Positions 23,901 to 34,998 of a DNA stretch of 64,000 bases are shown one piece after another. Below the pieces are notes generated by a model. It saw only the letters and a list, made by a program, of their open reading frames with translations, had not been told where the DNA came from and did not search any database. Both the position numbers and the translations under genes were made by a program. The DNA comes from Verticillium longisporum (taxonomy: Eukaryota > Ascomycota > Sordariomycetes > Glomerellales > Plectosphaerellaceae), in assembly GCA_019188255.1 (NCBI GenBank), contig JAETXT010000006.1, positions 5,766,001 to 5,830,000 on the forward strand. The letters are read 5' to 3'. The first letter of the stretch is position 1, and every line of letters begins with the position of its first letter.

Positions 23901-24500
23901 GGATAATTTTAAATAGCTTAATAAATATATATAATAATAGATCGATAATATAGACTATAGCCTAAATTATATATACCTCGATCTATCGATCGTTTAGCTA
24001 TATATATTTATTAATAGCTCCTTCGCTAATAATAAGGATTTTAGTTCTTAGATTAGATTTATTATCCTCTTTAATAATAAATATTCCTATAATTAAGAGA
24101 ATATATTTATAGTATATAGTAATATTCTTTATTAATAATCTATTAAATATAAATAAATTATATATTTAATCCTAGCTAGCGAAATCTATAATATAATTAA
24201 TAGTTTTAATATAATATATATCCTTAAATAGATATTCTAGAAGATCTATAAATACCTAGATTTACTACTCTTATAAATAATTATCTATATTAATAGCTTC
24301 TCGCTCTATTAATACTTTATTTAATTAAGCGCGATTATAGAGAAACGCTTAATAATAGATCTTATAGCGTTATAATAAAGCTATAAAGAACGTAAAGTTA
24401 ATGAAATTCGCTAAATCGTAGAAAAGGATAATCCTATAGATATAATAATTAAAGGAGCTCTAAACTAAATACTAGAAGCTCTTATAAGCTCTAATAAAAT
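23900..24500 (+). pseudogene. RIP-degraded copia RNase H
   Basis: The frame gives LYIFINSSFANNKDFSS (the D of VDGSFANN is now N) and, at about 24,171-24,240, LASEIYNIINSFNIIYILK followed by a stop in place of Gln. These are standard C-terminal signatures of fungal Ty1/copia polyproteins and fix the element's orientation as plus. Confidence 0.85.
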
Positions 24501-26110
24501 TATAATTAAGATTAAAGGCTAGATTAAATATTAAGAAAAGAATAATTAAAGTATAAATATAATTAATATTAGTAAAAATAGTAATTCCTTAAAAACGATT
24601 ACTCTATAATTACTAAAATAGTAAAAATAATTACCCCTTAATTACTAAACTAGTAAAGTAAACGATCCGCTATATAGTAATTAGGCCTTAGATTTTAATA
24701 TCTCGGAATCTAAGTCTAATTATTCTAAGGAGTCCTACTAGAGGTAATTAAAGAGCTATAGAGCTATAGCCCGCTTAGCTACTTTATAGTCGGTATTATT
24801 AAGATTATTAAGGTCTTTATTAAAGTCGTTACCCCCCTTAGTATCCTCCTCCTTAATAATTTATAATATACTTTTAATAATAGTATATTATTTCTCTAGA
24901 TCCTATAATTATATTATTAGCTAATTATATAATTAGATAATTAAGGGAATAGAAAGGAATAGGAATTTATAATTTAATTCTTTTTATTATAAGTAGCTAA
25001 AAACTTTATAATAAACTTAAATATATTAATAAAATTAAAGATAATGATTATTAAAGCTATAGATATAGGAAATATAGATTACGAGAGCTTATATTAATTT
25101 ATAAGAATACTTAGAGGTATACTTATAATAACGAGATCCTTTAAGATCGAGATCGTAATAGGTACTTAGGGCGCTAATTTTAGTTTACTTATTAACGAGA
25201 TAAGACTTGAAGTAACCTAGATAGGGAACCTTATAAATATTATTATATATATATACTATTTACTAGATTAATAGCTTCTACGATTAATACTAACTATATT
25301 CTTATACTTAGCTATTCTCTTAGCCTTAGGGGGCTTAGGTATAGGGGTCTTATACTTAGGAGGTATTATTATAGCTAGAATAAGAAGAAAATAAATAAAC
25401 GGGAATAATAAAAATAAATATTTATTAATTATATAAACGTTATTTATATATATTAAGCTAGCCTATAAAAATTAAAGAAGTCGATATAAGGAAAGAGAAA
25501 GGTTAATAGAATAGAATTATTAAAATTTATTAATAAGATATATAAATCTTCTATAGAACTTATTTAATTAAGGCTGTTTAATCTTATTATTCTTATTAAA
25601 TAGTAATTTAATTTATTAGAAATTATTCTAATAGATTCTATAAAAAGCTAATAATTATTCTATTATATTCTATTAATATATTAAGGATTTAAAGGCTTTA
25701 GGAGTATATATTTAGTAATTATAAAAGCGCTATTTATTATTAGATTCTAATTTATTTCCTTTATTTCTAGGATTTAGAAGCCTATTCTTATTATTTAAAT
25801 TATAATTTAGTTTATTTCTTTAGAGAGCTATTTATAGATAATATTATTACTTTAAGGCGCTAAGAATTAGAGGCTTAACGTTTATAGGAATAGTAGGCTT
25901 AAGCTATATTTTCCTTATTTCTAATTATTATTTCCTATTATTTCCTATTATTAAGTTATTTACTTTAAGATTAGAAGAATAGATCTAATATACTAGAGAT
26001 TAGAGAATTATAAGCGTATTAGAGTAGCTATTAACTTTAGCGATAGCTCTTAATATTAGTCTTTACGGCTATTCTATTTATAAAGAAAAGAAGAGCTAGT
26101 ATTAAATTAA
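24501..26110. other. AT-rich 3' untranslated part of the copia element
   Basis: About 1.6 kb of RIP-type DNA between RNase H and the 3' LTR. I recognise no further protein domain. It could hold the rest of the element or an additional old insertion too mutated to see. Confidence 0.5.
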
Positions 26111-26389
26111 TATTAGGGAACTCTATAGTTAGGATAGCGATATCTAAAGTATCTAGGATATCTAGGATCTACTGCTCTCAGGAGTACGTAAACTACGGCT
26201 TACGTGATCGCTAAGAGTAGATAGGTATATCTGACTTACGTAGGTAGTAGTAACTTAGAGAAGTAGATAAGAATTATATATAAGAATTAACTATTATAAG
26301 ACTTATTAGATACCCTACCTATTCAGAGCTCGCAAGCATAGCGGAAGTACTGGATTGGGGTTCATATAAGCAGTGAAGCCCTCTCAATA
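26111..26389 (+). repeat. 3' LTR of the copia element
   Basis: 279 bp, uninterrupted partner of the repeat at 16514. Its outer (right) 75 bp keep C and G where the 5' LTR has T and A, for example CTCGCAAGC against CTTATAAGT, so RIP faded toward the flanking transporter gene. Confidence 0.92.
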
Positions 26390-26521
26390 GAAGAAAGTGC
26401 CGTGATTCGTATCCCGAAAAAAATTACAGGTAAAGCTCAATCAATCGCGCCCAATGTGGAAGGATTCGCCTTGAAATGAGCGCAACTGGTTGGGCTCTTA
26501 GTCATGGCTTTGTCGCGTCGT

Positions 26522-28345
26522 TCAGACGCTATCTCTCTCAACAGAGCGCTTGTCGTCATGGTGCGCCGCATCTCCCTTTTCATCGCCATTCTGGACTCCA
26601 CCCTGTTGCGCAACGCTCTGGCGCTGAATGAATGTGGTCTTGGGCCTCCATCCAGCACTCATGCGAGCCGAAGAAACCTCCGTATACAGCTCGTCTACCT
26701 CTTCTAGGGATAGCCCCTTGGTTTCGTAGATGAAAAAGTAGACAAAGGCAATGCAGAGGAAGCAGCACCCGAACCAGATAAAGAAGATCTTAGACTGCAG
26801 GTTAGCGTTTCCCGGGCCATAGTTGACCAAGTAGGGGGTCGAATAGGCAATAGCCCAGTTGAGAAGCCACTATATATACGAGTTAGCATATAAGGTTAAT
26901 AGTCATGGCTAGGAATTATAAAACTTACGTTAGTGGCCGTAGTAATACTTAAACTCCTAGCGCGGAACTTCAAGGGAAAGATTTCACCTGTAACGACCCA
27001 GGCGAGAGGACCCCAAGTCGAAGCGAAGAAGAAGATATAAATACAGACGAAAGCAATGCCAGCCTTCTGCGCATCGACATTGTGGACGATGATGTTCCCA
27101 GATGAGTCCTGGCTAGTAGTAGATGTGCCCAGGACTGCTACAAGCAGCTGGCTTATACACATGCCCACAGCACCCCATAGCAGCAGCGGTCGACGACCAA
27201 ATTTATCAACGGCATATAAACCAGGAAGGGTAGACACAACGTTAATACTCGACGTAATCATCTGGATAGTGAATGCGTTGTTAATGCCGGAGTTTTTAAA
27301 GTACCTATAAGCTTAGGGTTAGAGCCGTCTACGCTATATCCACTGACTGCCTGATTTATACGTACTGAGTTCCATAGTAGAATATAAAGTTAATTCCGCT
27401 GAGCTGTTGAAGGGCCTGGAGTCCCATTCCGGTTAATTGTCGCTTGATCATGTGACCTCGGAAGCAGTCGAGGTAGCTACTCTTGCCAAGAGACATTTCG
27501 AATTCGTGGTTGGCAACAATCTCATGTAGCTCAGTTTGGATCGAAGGCGCATCGGAAGGAAGCCTGCGCAGTCTGCTCAGCGCATTCGCAGCCTTGTCTA
27601 ACTGGCCCTTCTTGATGAGGTAGCGAGGCGTCTCGGGCAAGACAAGCATACCGCCGATGAGGATCAGGGCCCAAGCGAACTGAATAGCGATGGGGATACG
27701 ATAAGAGCCCGTGTCGTTGCGATCTTTGGTAGAGTAGTCCACAATGGCGGCTAGCAGCAATCCAATTGTGATAGCGAGCTGGTAGGCGCCGACGATGGCA
27801 CCTCTGATCCATTTTGGAGCCGTCTCAGACTGGTACAGTGGCACCACAGCGGACAACACGCCGACTCCGAAACCGGCGAAGAATCTTCCAGCCAGGAATG
27901 GAGGCAAACTGGTAGCTATCGTCTGAAGAATCACGCCCAAGATGAAAATGACGGACGAGGCGACAAGCGCGAGGCGACGTCCGATGTAGTCGGCGAAGAG
28001 AGGCGAAGACAAAGCACCGAAGAAGGTACCAGCCGAAAGGATAGATACGACAGCTGAGGCCTGGGACGATGAGACGTCAAGCTCACCTTGGGTATTGCGG
28101 TAGCCTGTCGAGAACGTGGTCTTCCAGTATGGCATGGCCATAATGCCGGAGATGGTACCTGTGTCATATCTGAATCAAGCGTCAGTCGATACCCCGGATA
28201 GCCTAGGTCCACACGCGCGAGGAGTCGGTACAGACCCAAACAGAATACCGCCGAAGGCAACAAACAAGCCAATGACAATGGCTGGCCAAGCTTTGCCTTC
28301 GGCCTTGTCGTGTACCACCGACAATCGGCGAATTGCAGACGTCAT
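26522..28345 (-). CDS. MFS sugar transporter (hexose transporter-like, 12 TM)
   Basis: Plasma-membrane permease of the sugar-porter family, probably a proton symporter or facilitator for hexoses. Four exons: 28345-28236, 28169-27366, 27304-26929 and 26869-26522; introns of 66, 61 and 59 bp in correct phase; 545 aa. The first exon joins GGILFG to YDTGTISGI, the conserved TM1 motif. Further signatures: ADYIGRR (loop 2-3), GRFFAGFGVGVLSAVVPLYQSE, PETPRYLIKKG, QQLSGINFIFYYGTQYF (sugar-binding TM7), DKFGRRPLLL, TGEIFPLKFRARSLS and ETKGLSLEEVDELY at the cytoplasmic tail. The stop is only 132 bp from the RIP-degraded LTR, yet the coding sequence has no stops or obvious RIP damage. The first 5' splice site is GTCTGT, unusual but phase-correct. 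Substrate cannot be told from sequence. Confidence 0.94.
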
Positions 28346-29265
28346 GGTGAGACAGTGTCAACCAGTGCTGAGGGATCTGGGTCGGAAAGAGCACTTCGGT
28401 TTGTGTAGAAGTCGATTTCAGGATTGCCTGGTCAAAAAAGGGTATCAGCTAACGGCGGTGCTGTAACCTTTATAACCACAAAAGCTCCTTCCGTCAGGAG
28501 CTTGAGCTCGGGCAACAGAGGTTGACTCGAGGTAGTAGCTCTATGACATGTTCGATGTCTTCGTGGTCAGCTAACAGTCCAATCCGGGTAACTCGCCAAC
28601 CAGCCATGCGCCTTCGCCTGGCGCCACCCGCTAAGCCGGGGAATAGATGGAGGGGGCGGTGGAGAAGTTGCATGCCGGGGTAGTCTGGCTGGGGTTCCTT
28701 CGTAACGACGGCGTAAGCTTCGTGGAGAAGACCAAACAATATTTGGGGGGAGAGGGGGCTCTTGCCCCGGTCGGCAACAGACTGACTTGGTTTGAGGAAA
28801 CCGCAGTCTTGGTACGCCGGAGGGTTTTTTTCTTTCCCACGCGATCACATCGTGGGCTTCAGCCATATTCGGGCCTTTTGAGACCTGCGCGAGTTGCCAA
28901 CGTCAGCGTGTAACCGTGTTACGTTCAGGTAGTGGTTAGGGCCGAACTCTCTCACCGGAGACCGCGAGAATCCAGACGGTTAGAAGCAGTGACCACATTG
29001 GAGTGAGCTGACAGCCGCAGCGAATTGTTGGAGTCCGCTGAATCACTCGCTCAGATGATGATCTGAGGGATGCCGTTCTGCCGACTAGCTCGAAACTGTG
29101 GGTGTTGTGTTGTGTGGGGACGGAGCTAATCACCAGCCGTTTTGACGTGGACTGGTTGCATAATTGTTGGAGGAGGTCAAGTGCAGAAGAAAGGTGTGTC
29201 TCCTGTAGGGCAGGAGGGTGTCTGGCACTACGCTTTGGGAGGCACTGGTTGCACAGGCCATATGG
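28346..29265. other. Intergenic region upstream of the sugar transporter
   Basis: Presumed promoter and leader of the transporter. No recognisable protein in either strand; short frames only. Confidence 0.45.
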
Positions 29266-29269
29266 CACC

Positions 29270-29360
29270 AGGTGAATGCCACTGACCGAGTGAATGCCAC
29301 TGCTAGGTGAATGCCACTGGCACTGGCGAAGTGAATGCCACTGGCCAAGTGAATGCCACC
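29270..29360. repeat. Irregular tandem repeat of GTGAATGCCACT
   Basis: Five copies of the core GTGAATGCCAC occur between about 29,271 and 29,360, spaced 16-24 bp, with variable linkers such as GACCGA, GCTAG and GGCCAA. No coding role is apparent. Confidence 0.85.
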
Positions 29361-29380
29361 ATCAACGATAACTAGTGGGC

Positions 29381-29436
29381 GGCTTGAAAGCTTGTTATGC
29401 ACGCTAACGGCTTGAAAGCTTGTCTTGCACGCTAAC
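29381..29436. repeat. 28-bp tandem duplication
   Basis: Two adjacent 28-bp units, each beginning GGCTTGAAAGCTTGT and ending GCACGCTAAC, differ at two positions. Each contains the palindrome AAGCTT. Confidence 0.85.
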
Positions 29437-31565
29437 TATCGCTAAAAACACCAGACATGGTGCACATGGTCGACTCGTTGGTGCCGTTGAGGTTTGGTGT
29501 GCTTCGTGGAGGTTCATGTGGGGTAGTCCTGGCGATCTTGCGGGGCTAGAGCGCTGGCGATTGGAACGAGTATCTGCAGAGTCGACGCCTTATAAGCCAT
29601 GTTGCTTTCGCAGTGCCGGCAGGTGACGTGGTGACATGGGTGAAGCTATTTGCCTAGACCAGAGCCAACATGAGATGTCAGCCACCTTTTCCTATGCGTC
29701 TGCCCTCTAATACGTATCAGCTTGGATCCTCTTTTGCCTTGTTCGGTTCCTCCTGGCTGGTGCGCCTCATGTGTTAAGGCGAGGTGAATCCAAGAACCCA
29801 TACCAATGGGAGAGAGATATGGACTGGACGAGCATAGAGCGTAGGCGTGCAGATAGATTAATCGTGCCTCAAAACAACAGCTAAGATGCACGTTCGTCCA
29901 CACTTCGCGCTACCTCCGAGGGCCCGGTGCAGACCGGAATGCAGTAACACGCGCTCGAACGTACATGGCCAATGTTCAGCTTCGGCGCGTGGCGCATCTT
30001 GTCCCCTCACCCGGAGTCTGAAGACCTGGCCATCGACCATTTACATACTTACCCCACAGCATTGAAAGATTAACAAGATATCCGCGTTATAGCCCCTCGG
30101 CGGACCAGAGACACAAGAGACATGATGAGCGCTCTGTGTTTCTGGTAGTTTAGTTTCTTAGTTTCTCTCCTGGATGGGAAACTTGTGTTTCTCCGTCAAC
30201 TTGCTAACTGACGAAGCAAAGCACTGAGCTCAGAACTTTGCAGCGGACAGCGTGTTGTTGGTGGGCGACACGCGGGAAATGGGGATCACGGTGTCACGCT
30301 GAGCCAGCAGTTGAACAACAAGGCACCACAGGGAACCTCAGCTCTTCTTCCATGGTAAGCGACATATCAATATCGCCTCCTTGCTTCAAGCCACTTACAC
30401 AATGAAGAACAGCACCTGACCTGCAACCCAGTGGCAGCCGCAGTCACCGATGCCAGCAAGTGGGGCAAACAAGCCCCATCATGGACTGGTCTGACTCGCG
30501 GGCGCCGGATACAGTACCTGTAGGTAGGTAGGTAGGTAGTCTTCCAGTTTTTTTAGCGTGCGGCAATCTGGCTTCGGCCCCGAGGTCCATGATCTGATGC
30601 GTGCGCGACCATCTCCTCTTCATTTGTCATGCCATTTCAGATTAGTATTTGTGCTTCTGAGTTTCAGCTGAGGAGCCTCGCGAAGCTGTAATGACCGCAA
30701 GAAGAGCTCCAACAGTCCTATTAGCACGACCTTGCCCTGACAGCATGTAGAAAGTCGTTCACAATTCTTTGCAGTGTACACCACGCCAGTCGACGATACC
30801 CTAGCAAATCAAGAGGGACATTCTTGATCCCACAACCTTGGGATCCACTATACCGTTGGGCTAGCAACTTCAGCTCTCAGGAGCCCGAGTTTGCCGGTCT
30901 GTTCATCGGATCCTTGATTGTGAAGTGGGTACGCCACCGTCTCTGTTTCGGTACCATGGCATAGACCTTGCAAGTCGCGGTTGCGATGCGCGATGAGGCA
31001 CATAAATTCTAGCCTCGCTTCATTCGGTATTTTCTGCTGTCCAGCATGTTGACTCGCCATATACGGACTCATGTCGGCGTGACCCAGTTCCACATTGATC
31101 ACTGCCTTCTCTGTTCGTACATCCGAGCTCTCCGACGCACCTGGGAATGTGCCTCACATGGCCGTAAAGAATACCTTTTCTTGGGGATCAATGGACATTC
31201 CCGAGAAAGAATTAGAGGCCTGACGTGGCGACAACATATGCAGCAGAATATACCACCAGCTCATATAAAGCGGCAGGTTCCGAACTAAGGTTGTGATGAA
31301 CACATTCAGCTACACATCTAAGCTAACTTGTGACAGCGGTCAACAGAAAGGCCGTCTATAGTTAGGCTAGAAGGCATTTTCTCAAGTTATTATAGACAGC
31401 AGAACGCCATTGCCATCTATCAGAGCGAGGTCAGCCGAGTATGTTGTCAAAACACAACTGAGATCCGAACCTTAGCCGTCTTTTAAACATCCGCTGCTTC
31501 TGTTGATTCTTGATCTAGGTAGTCTGCAGTGTTCGTCATTCTCGCAATGACCTGTGACAAACACT
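29437..31565. other. Gene-free region
   Basis: About 2.1 kb with only short, unconvincing frames. It contains a GTAG tetranucleotide run (30,521-30,539). No gene or RNA is recognised. Confidence 0.5.
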
Positions 31566-31569
31566 ATCT

Positions 31570-31793
31570 CAGGCTTCTCCGTAGACTCTCTGCCAGGTGG
31601 CCTTGCGAAGCCACCAAACACGGGGGCTGGTCAGGGGCTAAAGAACTACGAGAATGTGTATATGAGGACTGGGGGGCACGCTAAGGTAAGGATGGCCAGA
31701 ATTCAGTTGTATTCCGACCCCCTCCCTATATTCTGTTGCCTCTGGATGACGTGTGGAAGACCTCTTCACCCTGCTCTATATCAAGCACTGACA
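31570..31793 (-). repeat. Short TG...CA element, copy D (minus orientation)
   Basis: The reverse complement begins TGTCAGTGCTTG, passes through GGGTGAAGAGGTCTTCCACAC and aligns along its length with the 212-bp element at 33404-33615. The distal end is diverged and its limit is approximate; no target duplication was found. Confidence 0.7.
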
Positions 31794-31831
31794 CCTTCTG
31801 ACCCGAACTCACGCTAGCTCATTGCTTGCTC

Positions 31832-32040
31832 TGTAGCTGTAAATAATTAACTTAAAGCAGAGTGAAGTGGTCTTCCACGTGGTCACCTGGCAATAGAACA
31901 TAGGTAGGGGTCCGGAATACACGTGAACTCTGGCCATCCGCAACTAAGGGGGGTCCTCCGCAGCTCTGATATATGCAATCTCGTGGCCATTAGCCCCTGC
32001 CTAGCCCCTTATGCTGTGGCTCCGCAGGGGCCTCCTGACA
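31832..32040 (+). repeat. Short TG...CA element, copy A
   Basis: About 209 bp, starting near TGTAGCTG and ending CCTCCTGACA. It shares GCAGAGTGAAGTGGTCTTCCAC, several CTCCGCAG motifs and TGGCTCCGCAGGGG with copy B. No clear target duplication. Confidence 0.75.
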
Positions 32041-32901
32041 GTGGCTGAGCAGGTTTGTCAATGGGCCGAACCAAGCTGATTAACTGCTCAGGGGGCTCAA
32101 TGCAATAAAGTCGATGGCCATACAGATTGTAAACATCACAGTTCGATAATGGAACGAGAAGCTCTGAAGAAAAGAACTTGCTGCCACAGAAAATGTTCCA
32201 AGGCAGAGCAAAAGCCCTGATATTAATCATGAAGATGTGACATAATCACATAGTGGGCGCTTTGCGTAAGCTTGAGTCCGTTAGGTACGTCCTCAAACAC
32301 AACAAGAGCTGGGAAAAGAACGTGAAGCCAACATGCGTAAACTGTGCATGACTGTGGCACCCATCCCGGTTACTTCGTGGTAGGAGTCAGGAAGAGATCA
32401 CCCCTACGAAGATGATCCTACAATTGCAAGCCACCTTGCTGCAATCCACGATCACTAACCACTAATCACTAATTCCGCGCCGCTCATGCTGATAGGCTTT
32501 GGCAATCTTGTCGTAGGGTCTTCGTAAGCAGACGGCCCAATGCGGCAAATGCACGCGATGTTCTCATTCATCACTCCGATCCTACAGGGCGTGCATTTTC
32601 CTCTTTGAGTTAGGCGCCGGAGGCCATTCAGCCCGACTCAAACCAGCCGCCCGCACCGGGACCCTACAATGTCCGGCATCACTGTCGGCGGCCATCGTGT
32701 CTGAAGATGGAGTAGATGACGATGTGAAGCTTGGCAAAGCTACAAAACCACCGGTTTCGCTTGCTAAAAGACCGTAGTTCTTCATCTTCATCGACGTGTA
32801 TATTCACCTCCCAGCGCAACACTTTCTGCATATTTTTGCAATCCTCGGCTCCACTGAGGTTTACCTATCACCGAGTCTCCGCCGTTCTGATTATCTCAAC
32901 C
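32041..32901. other. Intergenic region before the RidA-like gene
   Basis: About 860 bp; presumed promoter of the downstream gene. Nothing else recognised. Confidence 0.4.
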
Positions 32902-33379
32902 ATGTCACACCTGAAGTACTACTCGTATGCCGACCATGGTGTTCGTCTCCGCGAACAAGTAAACTACAGCCAAGCCGTGCGTATCAATGATCGCATCGAA
33001 TGCTCCGGACAGTGTAAGTGCGCTACGGTCATCACTACCCTAAACATGACTGATCGGTCCAGGCGGCTGGGATCATATCACTGGCGAAGTGCCGGACGAA
33101 TTTACTTCCCAACTCGAGAATGCGTTCAAAAACGTCGATGTCAACTTACGTGACGCGGGTGGTCAAGGGTGGTCTCAGGTGTTTAAGGTGCGACTCTATC
33201 TTCTCGAGCTCAATCCCGAGTCGATTGCAGCCTATGTCGATCTCACACGGAAATGGATGCCCAACCATTCCCCCATTCTCACGGGAATTGTAGTCGCTGG
33301 ACTTTCAAGCCCCAACCTTAAAGTTGAGATTGAAGTCGAAGCACATGACCCGGAAGGTGCAAAGACCGCTCTGGCCTAA
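32902..33379 (+). CDS. RidA/YjgF/Rid-family protein
   Basis: Two exons, 32902-33013 and 33063-33379, joined across a 49-bp GT..AG intron with a GTAAGT donor; 142 aa, the normal size for the family. The product reads SHLKYYSYADHGVRLREQ, then VRINDRIECSGQ, GWDHITGEVPDEFTSQL, VFKVRLYLLELNPES, and ends PNLKVEIEVEAHDPEGAKTALA. Rid proteins form trimers; many members hydrolyse reactive enamine/imine intermediates. Fungal members of this divergent subgroup also occur near secondary-metabolism genes, and the specific substrate here is unknown. A short repeat element begins 24 bp after the stop. Confidence 0.88.
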
Positions 33380-33403
33380 CACAAGGTGTTGATGGTGGTG
33401 AAG

Positions 33404-33615
33404 TGTCAGAGCGTTGTTAGAGCAGAGTGATGAGGTCTTCCACACGTGGCCCGCAGCAGATAGAAGATAGGTCGGGGGTCGTAATACATCTGTATTCTGG
33501 CCCTCCGCAGCTTGGAGGGCCATCCGTAGCCTATATATACGTTTCTCGTAGCCCTTAGCCTCTGACCGACCCCCTGCTTGGCGGCTCCGCAGGGAATCCG
33601 CAGGGTCTCCTGACA
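33404..33615 (+). repeat. Short TG...CA element, copy B (212 bp, with target duplication)
   Basis: Begins TGTCAG and ends CTGACA, a perfect 6-bp inverted end, flanked by the 5-bp direct repeat TGAAG (33399-33403 and 33616-33620). Inside are repeated CTCCGCAG motifs and a TATATATA stretch. TG...CA ends with a 5-bp duplication fit a solo LTR or a very short LTR-type (TRIM/SMART) element. Best-preserved of four copies in 5 kb. Confidence 0.85.
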
Positions 33616-33960
33616 TGAAGGTAGTTTTCAATTTATGAATGCTTCCCATATCACGAAGTTCGCTCTCGCCGTCATCCAATTGTAGTTGAAGTGTCGTGGA
33701 ACATATTGATTGCCTTGAACAAGTCGGGTCACGCTTCTGTCTCGCGTAGCTGAAGCCCTCAGAATATTGAAAAACTGTACATCATGTGCTTTGAACATAT
33801 AGTCTGGAAGTTTTTGAGAAGAACCTTACGTCTACGTCTTTATTACCCAATAGCTATGAGGACCAGGGGCCCGATTTTCGTTAGATAATGGTTGATTATT
33901 GAATGGATACACAGTATCCAATACTCGATATGTTCAGAACCAAAGTTTCCCATCTTAGAT

Positions 33961-34998
33961 TCAAACCATGAATGCTACGAATGTTCCGGCGAGAGCGATC
34001 AGACTGATGGAGTTGGACGCGGCGCCACCGGGAATATCAGTGGGAACAGTGGTAGGCTGGCCCGTTGCGCCGCTGGTGGGAATAGATGAGGTCATAGTAG
34101 CGTTGCTGCCACCGTGAGCGGGCTCGGGGGCGACAGCGCCCTTGTACAGGTCGCACTGGGCATCCTTGGCTTCGGGACAATCCTCAGCGATGCAGATCGA
34201 CTGTAGCTGCTTGCCTTGGCCTGGGATGACCTCAGCAGCGGGCAGGCACTTGAAGTTGAAAAGGTCGGTCAGGGCCTTGCCAACAGCAGTGATGTCGTCC
34301 TTAGCGACACCGAATGATTCGGCGGCGAGGGCAACTTGCTGAATAAAGTAGCCCATCTCAGAAGGGTCGAGATCCATGAACTTGTGCACCTCGTACATTG
34401 AGACATCACCTCCATAGGCGGGGAAGCCGGGCATTGAGTACTTGGAGCAGCCGAGTAGTGAGCCAAAGAACTGATAGAGATGCGTGAGGAGGAAGCTGGA
34501 ACATCCACTTGTCAGACATGGCGGATCTGTAGAAGCCGGGTGAGGGCTTGACTTACTGTTGCCTAGACTTCTCCGAGTTGGCAGGCTTGTTCTCCATCAA
34601 CGGAGCGGCACCACCACCGTCGAGAAAGTTTACAGACTCGCCCTTATCACCACCACGGTTTGTAGAGGCAAGATCGCCATTGAAGTAAGGCAAGAGGTTC
34701 ACAGAGCTACCCATGAAGTCTCCCTTGGCCAAGATTCCAGGGACTGCGACGCCAGTGTTTGGCTCGGTGTCTATACATATCAGCTATCCGAATTCCGTAA
34801 ATGAAGGCGCAAAGAAGCCTCACAGTTTCCAATAACCACAGTGTTAACGAGAAGCGTCAGCAGAGTGTACTGGTTCTCTGCCGTGTTTTCCTTGAGCAGA
34901 GCTGTTGTGTAGTAATCGCAGATGGGGGTGTCTGTGGGTCGCTGAGCAGCAACGCTGCTAGCAGCTACCATGGCGAGCGCGATTGTCTTGCTGTGCAT
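33961..34998 (-). CDS. GPI-anchored secreted protein of unknown function
   Basis: Three exons: 34998-34824, 34770-34557 and 34495-33961; introns of 53 and 61 bp, phases consistent; 307 aa. Residues 1 to about 18 form a signal peptide (MHSKTIALAMVAASSVAA). The mature part has conserved stretches (PICDYYTTALLKENTAEN, VAVPGILAKGDF, SVNFLDGGGAAPL, HLYQFFGSLLGCS, MYEVHKFMDLDPSEMGYFI) and several cysteines likely paired (CLPAAEV, SICIAEDCPEAKDAQCD). A Ser/Thr/Pro-rich linker (SSIPTSGATGQPTTVPTD) and the hydrophobic tail SISLIALAGTFVAFMV, with small residues before it, form a GPI-anchor signal. I recognise the pattern as a conserved fungal secreted family but cannot assign a function. Confidence 0.85.

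Larger units (their letters stand above)
16514..26389 (+). mobile_element. Ty1/copia LTR retrotransposon, heavily RIP-mutated, with two nested insertions
   Basis: Two direct repeats of 279 bp (once an inserted piece is removed) bound a very AT-rich, TpA-dense interior. The LTRs begin TATTAGGG and end CAATA/TAATA; an original TG...CA pair altered by CpA-to-TpA change would give these ends. The differences I found between the two LTRs are all C/T or G/A transitions, the mark of RIP. The plus-strand interior has the copia order: a gag-like part, protease, integrase, reverse transcriptase, RNase H. Most former Gln and Trp codons are now TAA/TAG. No target-site duplication is found: flanks are ACCAA on the left and GAAGA on the right. 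A pogo-like transposon and a solo LTR are inserted within it. It cannot be autonomous. Confidence 0.93.

Noticed and set aside
29130..29402. Minus-strand frame with repeated SGIHLA-type peptides
   Set aside because: It arises from translating the GTGAATGCCAC tandem repeat; no other sign of a gene.
30781..30870. Possible minus-strand tRNA (GGTATAGTGG box followed by two stem-loops)
   Set aside because: The putative T-loop lacks TTC and the acceptor strands do not pair.
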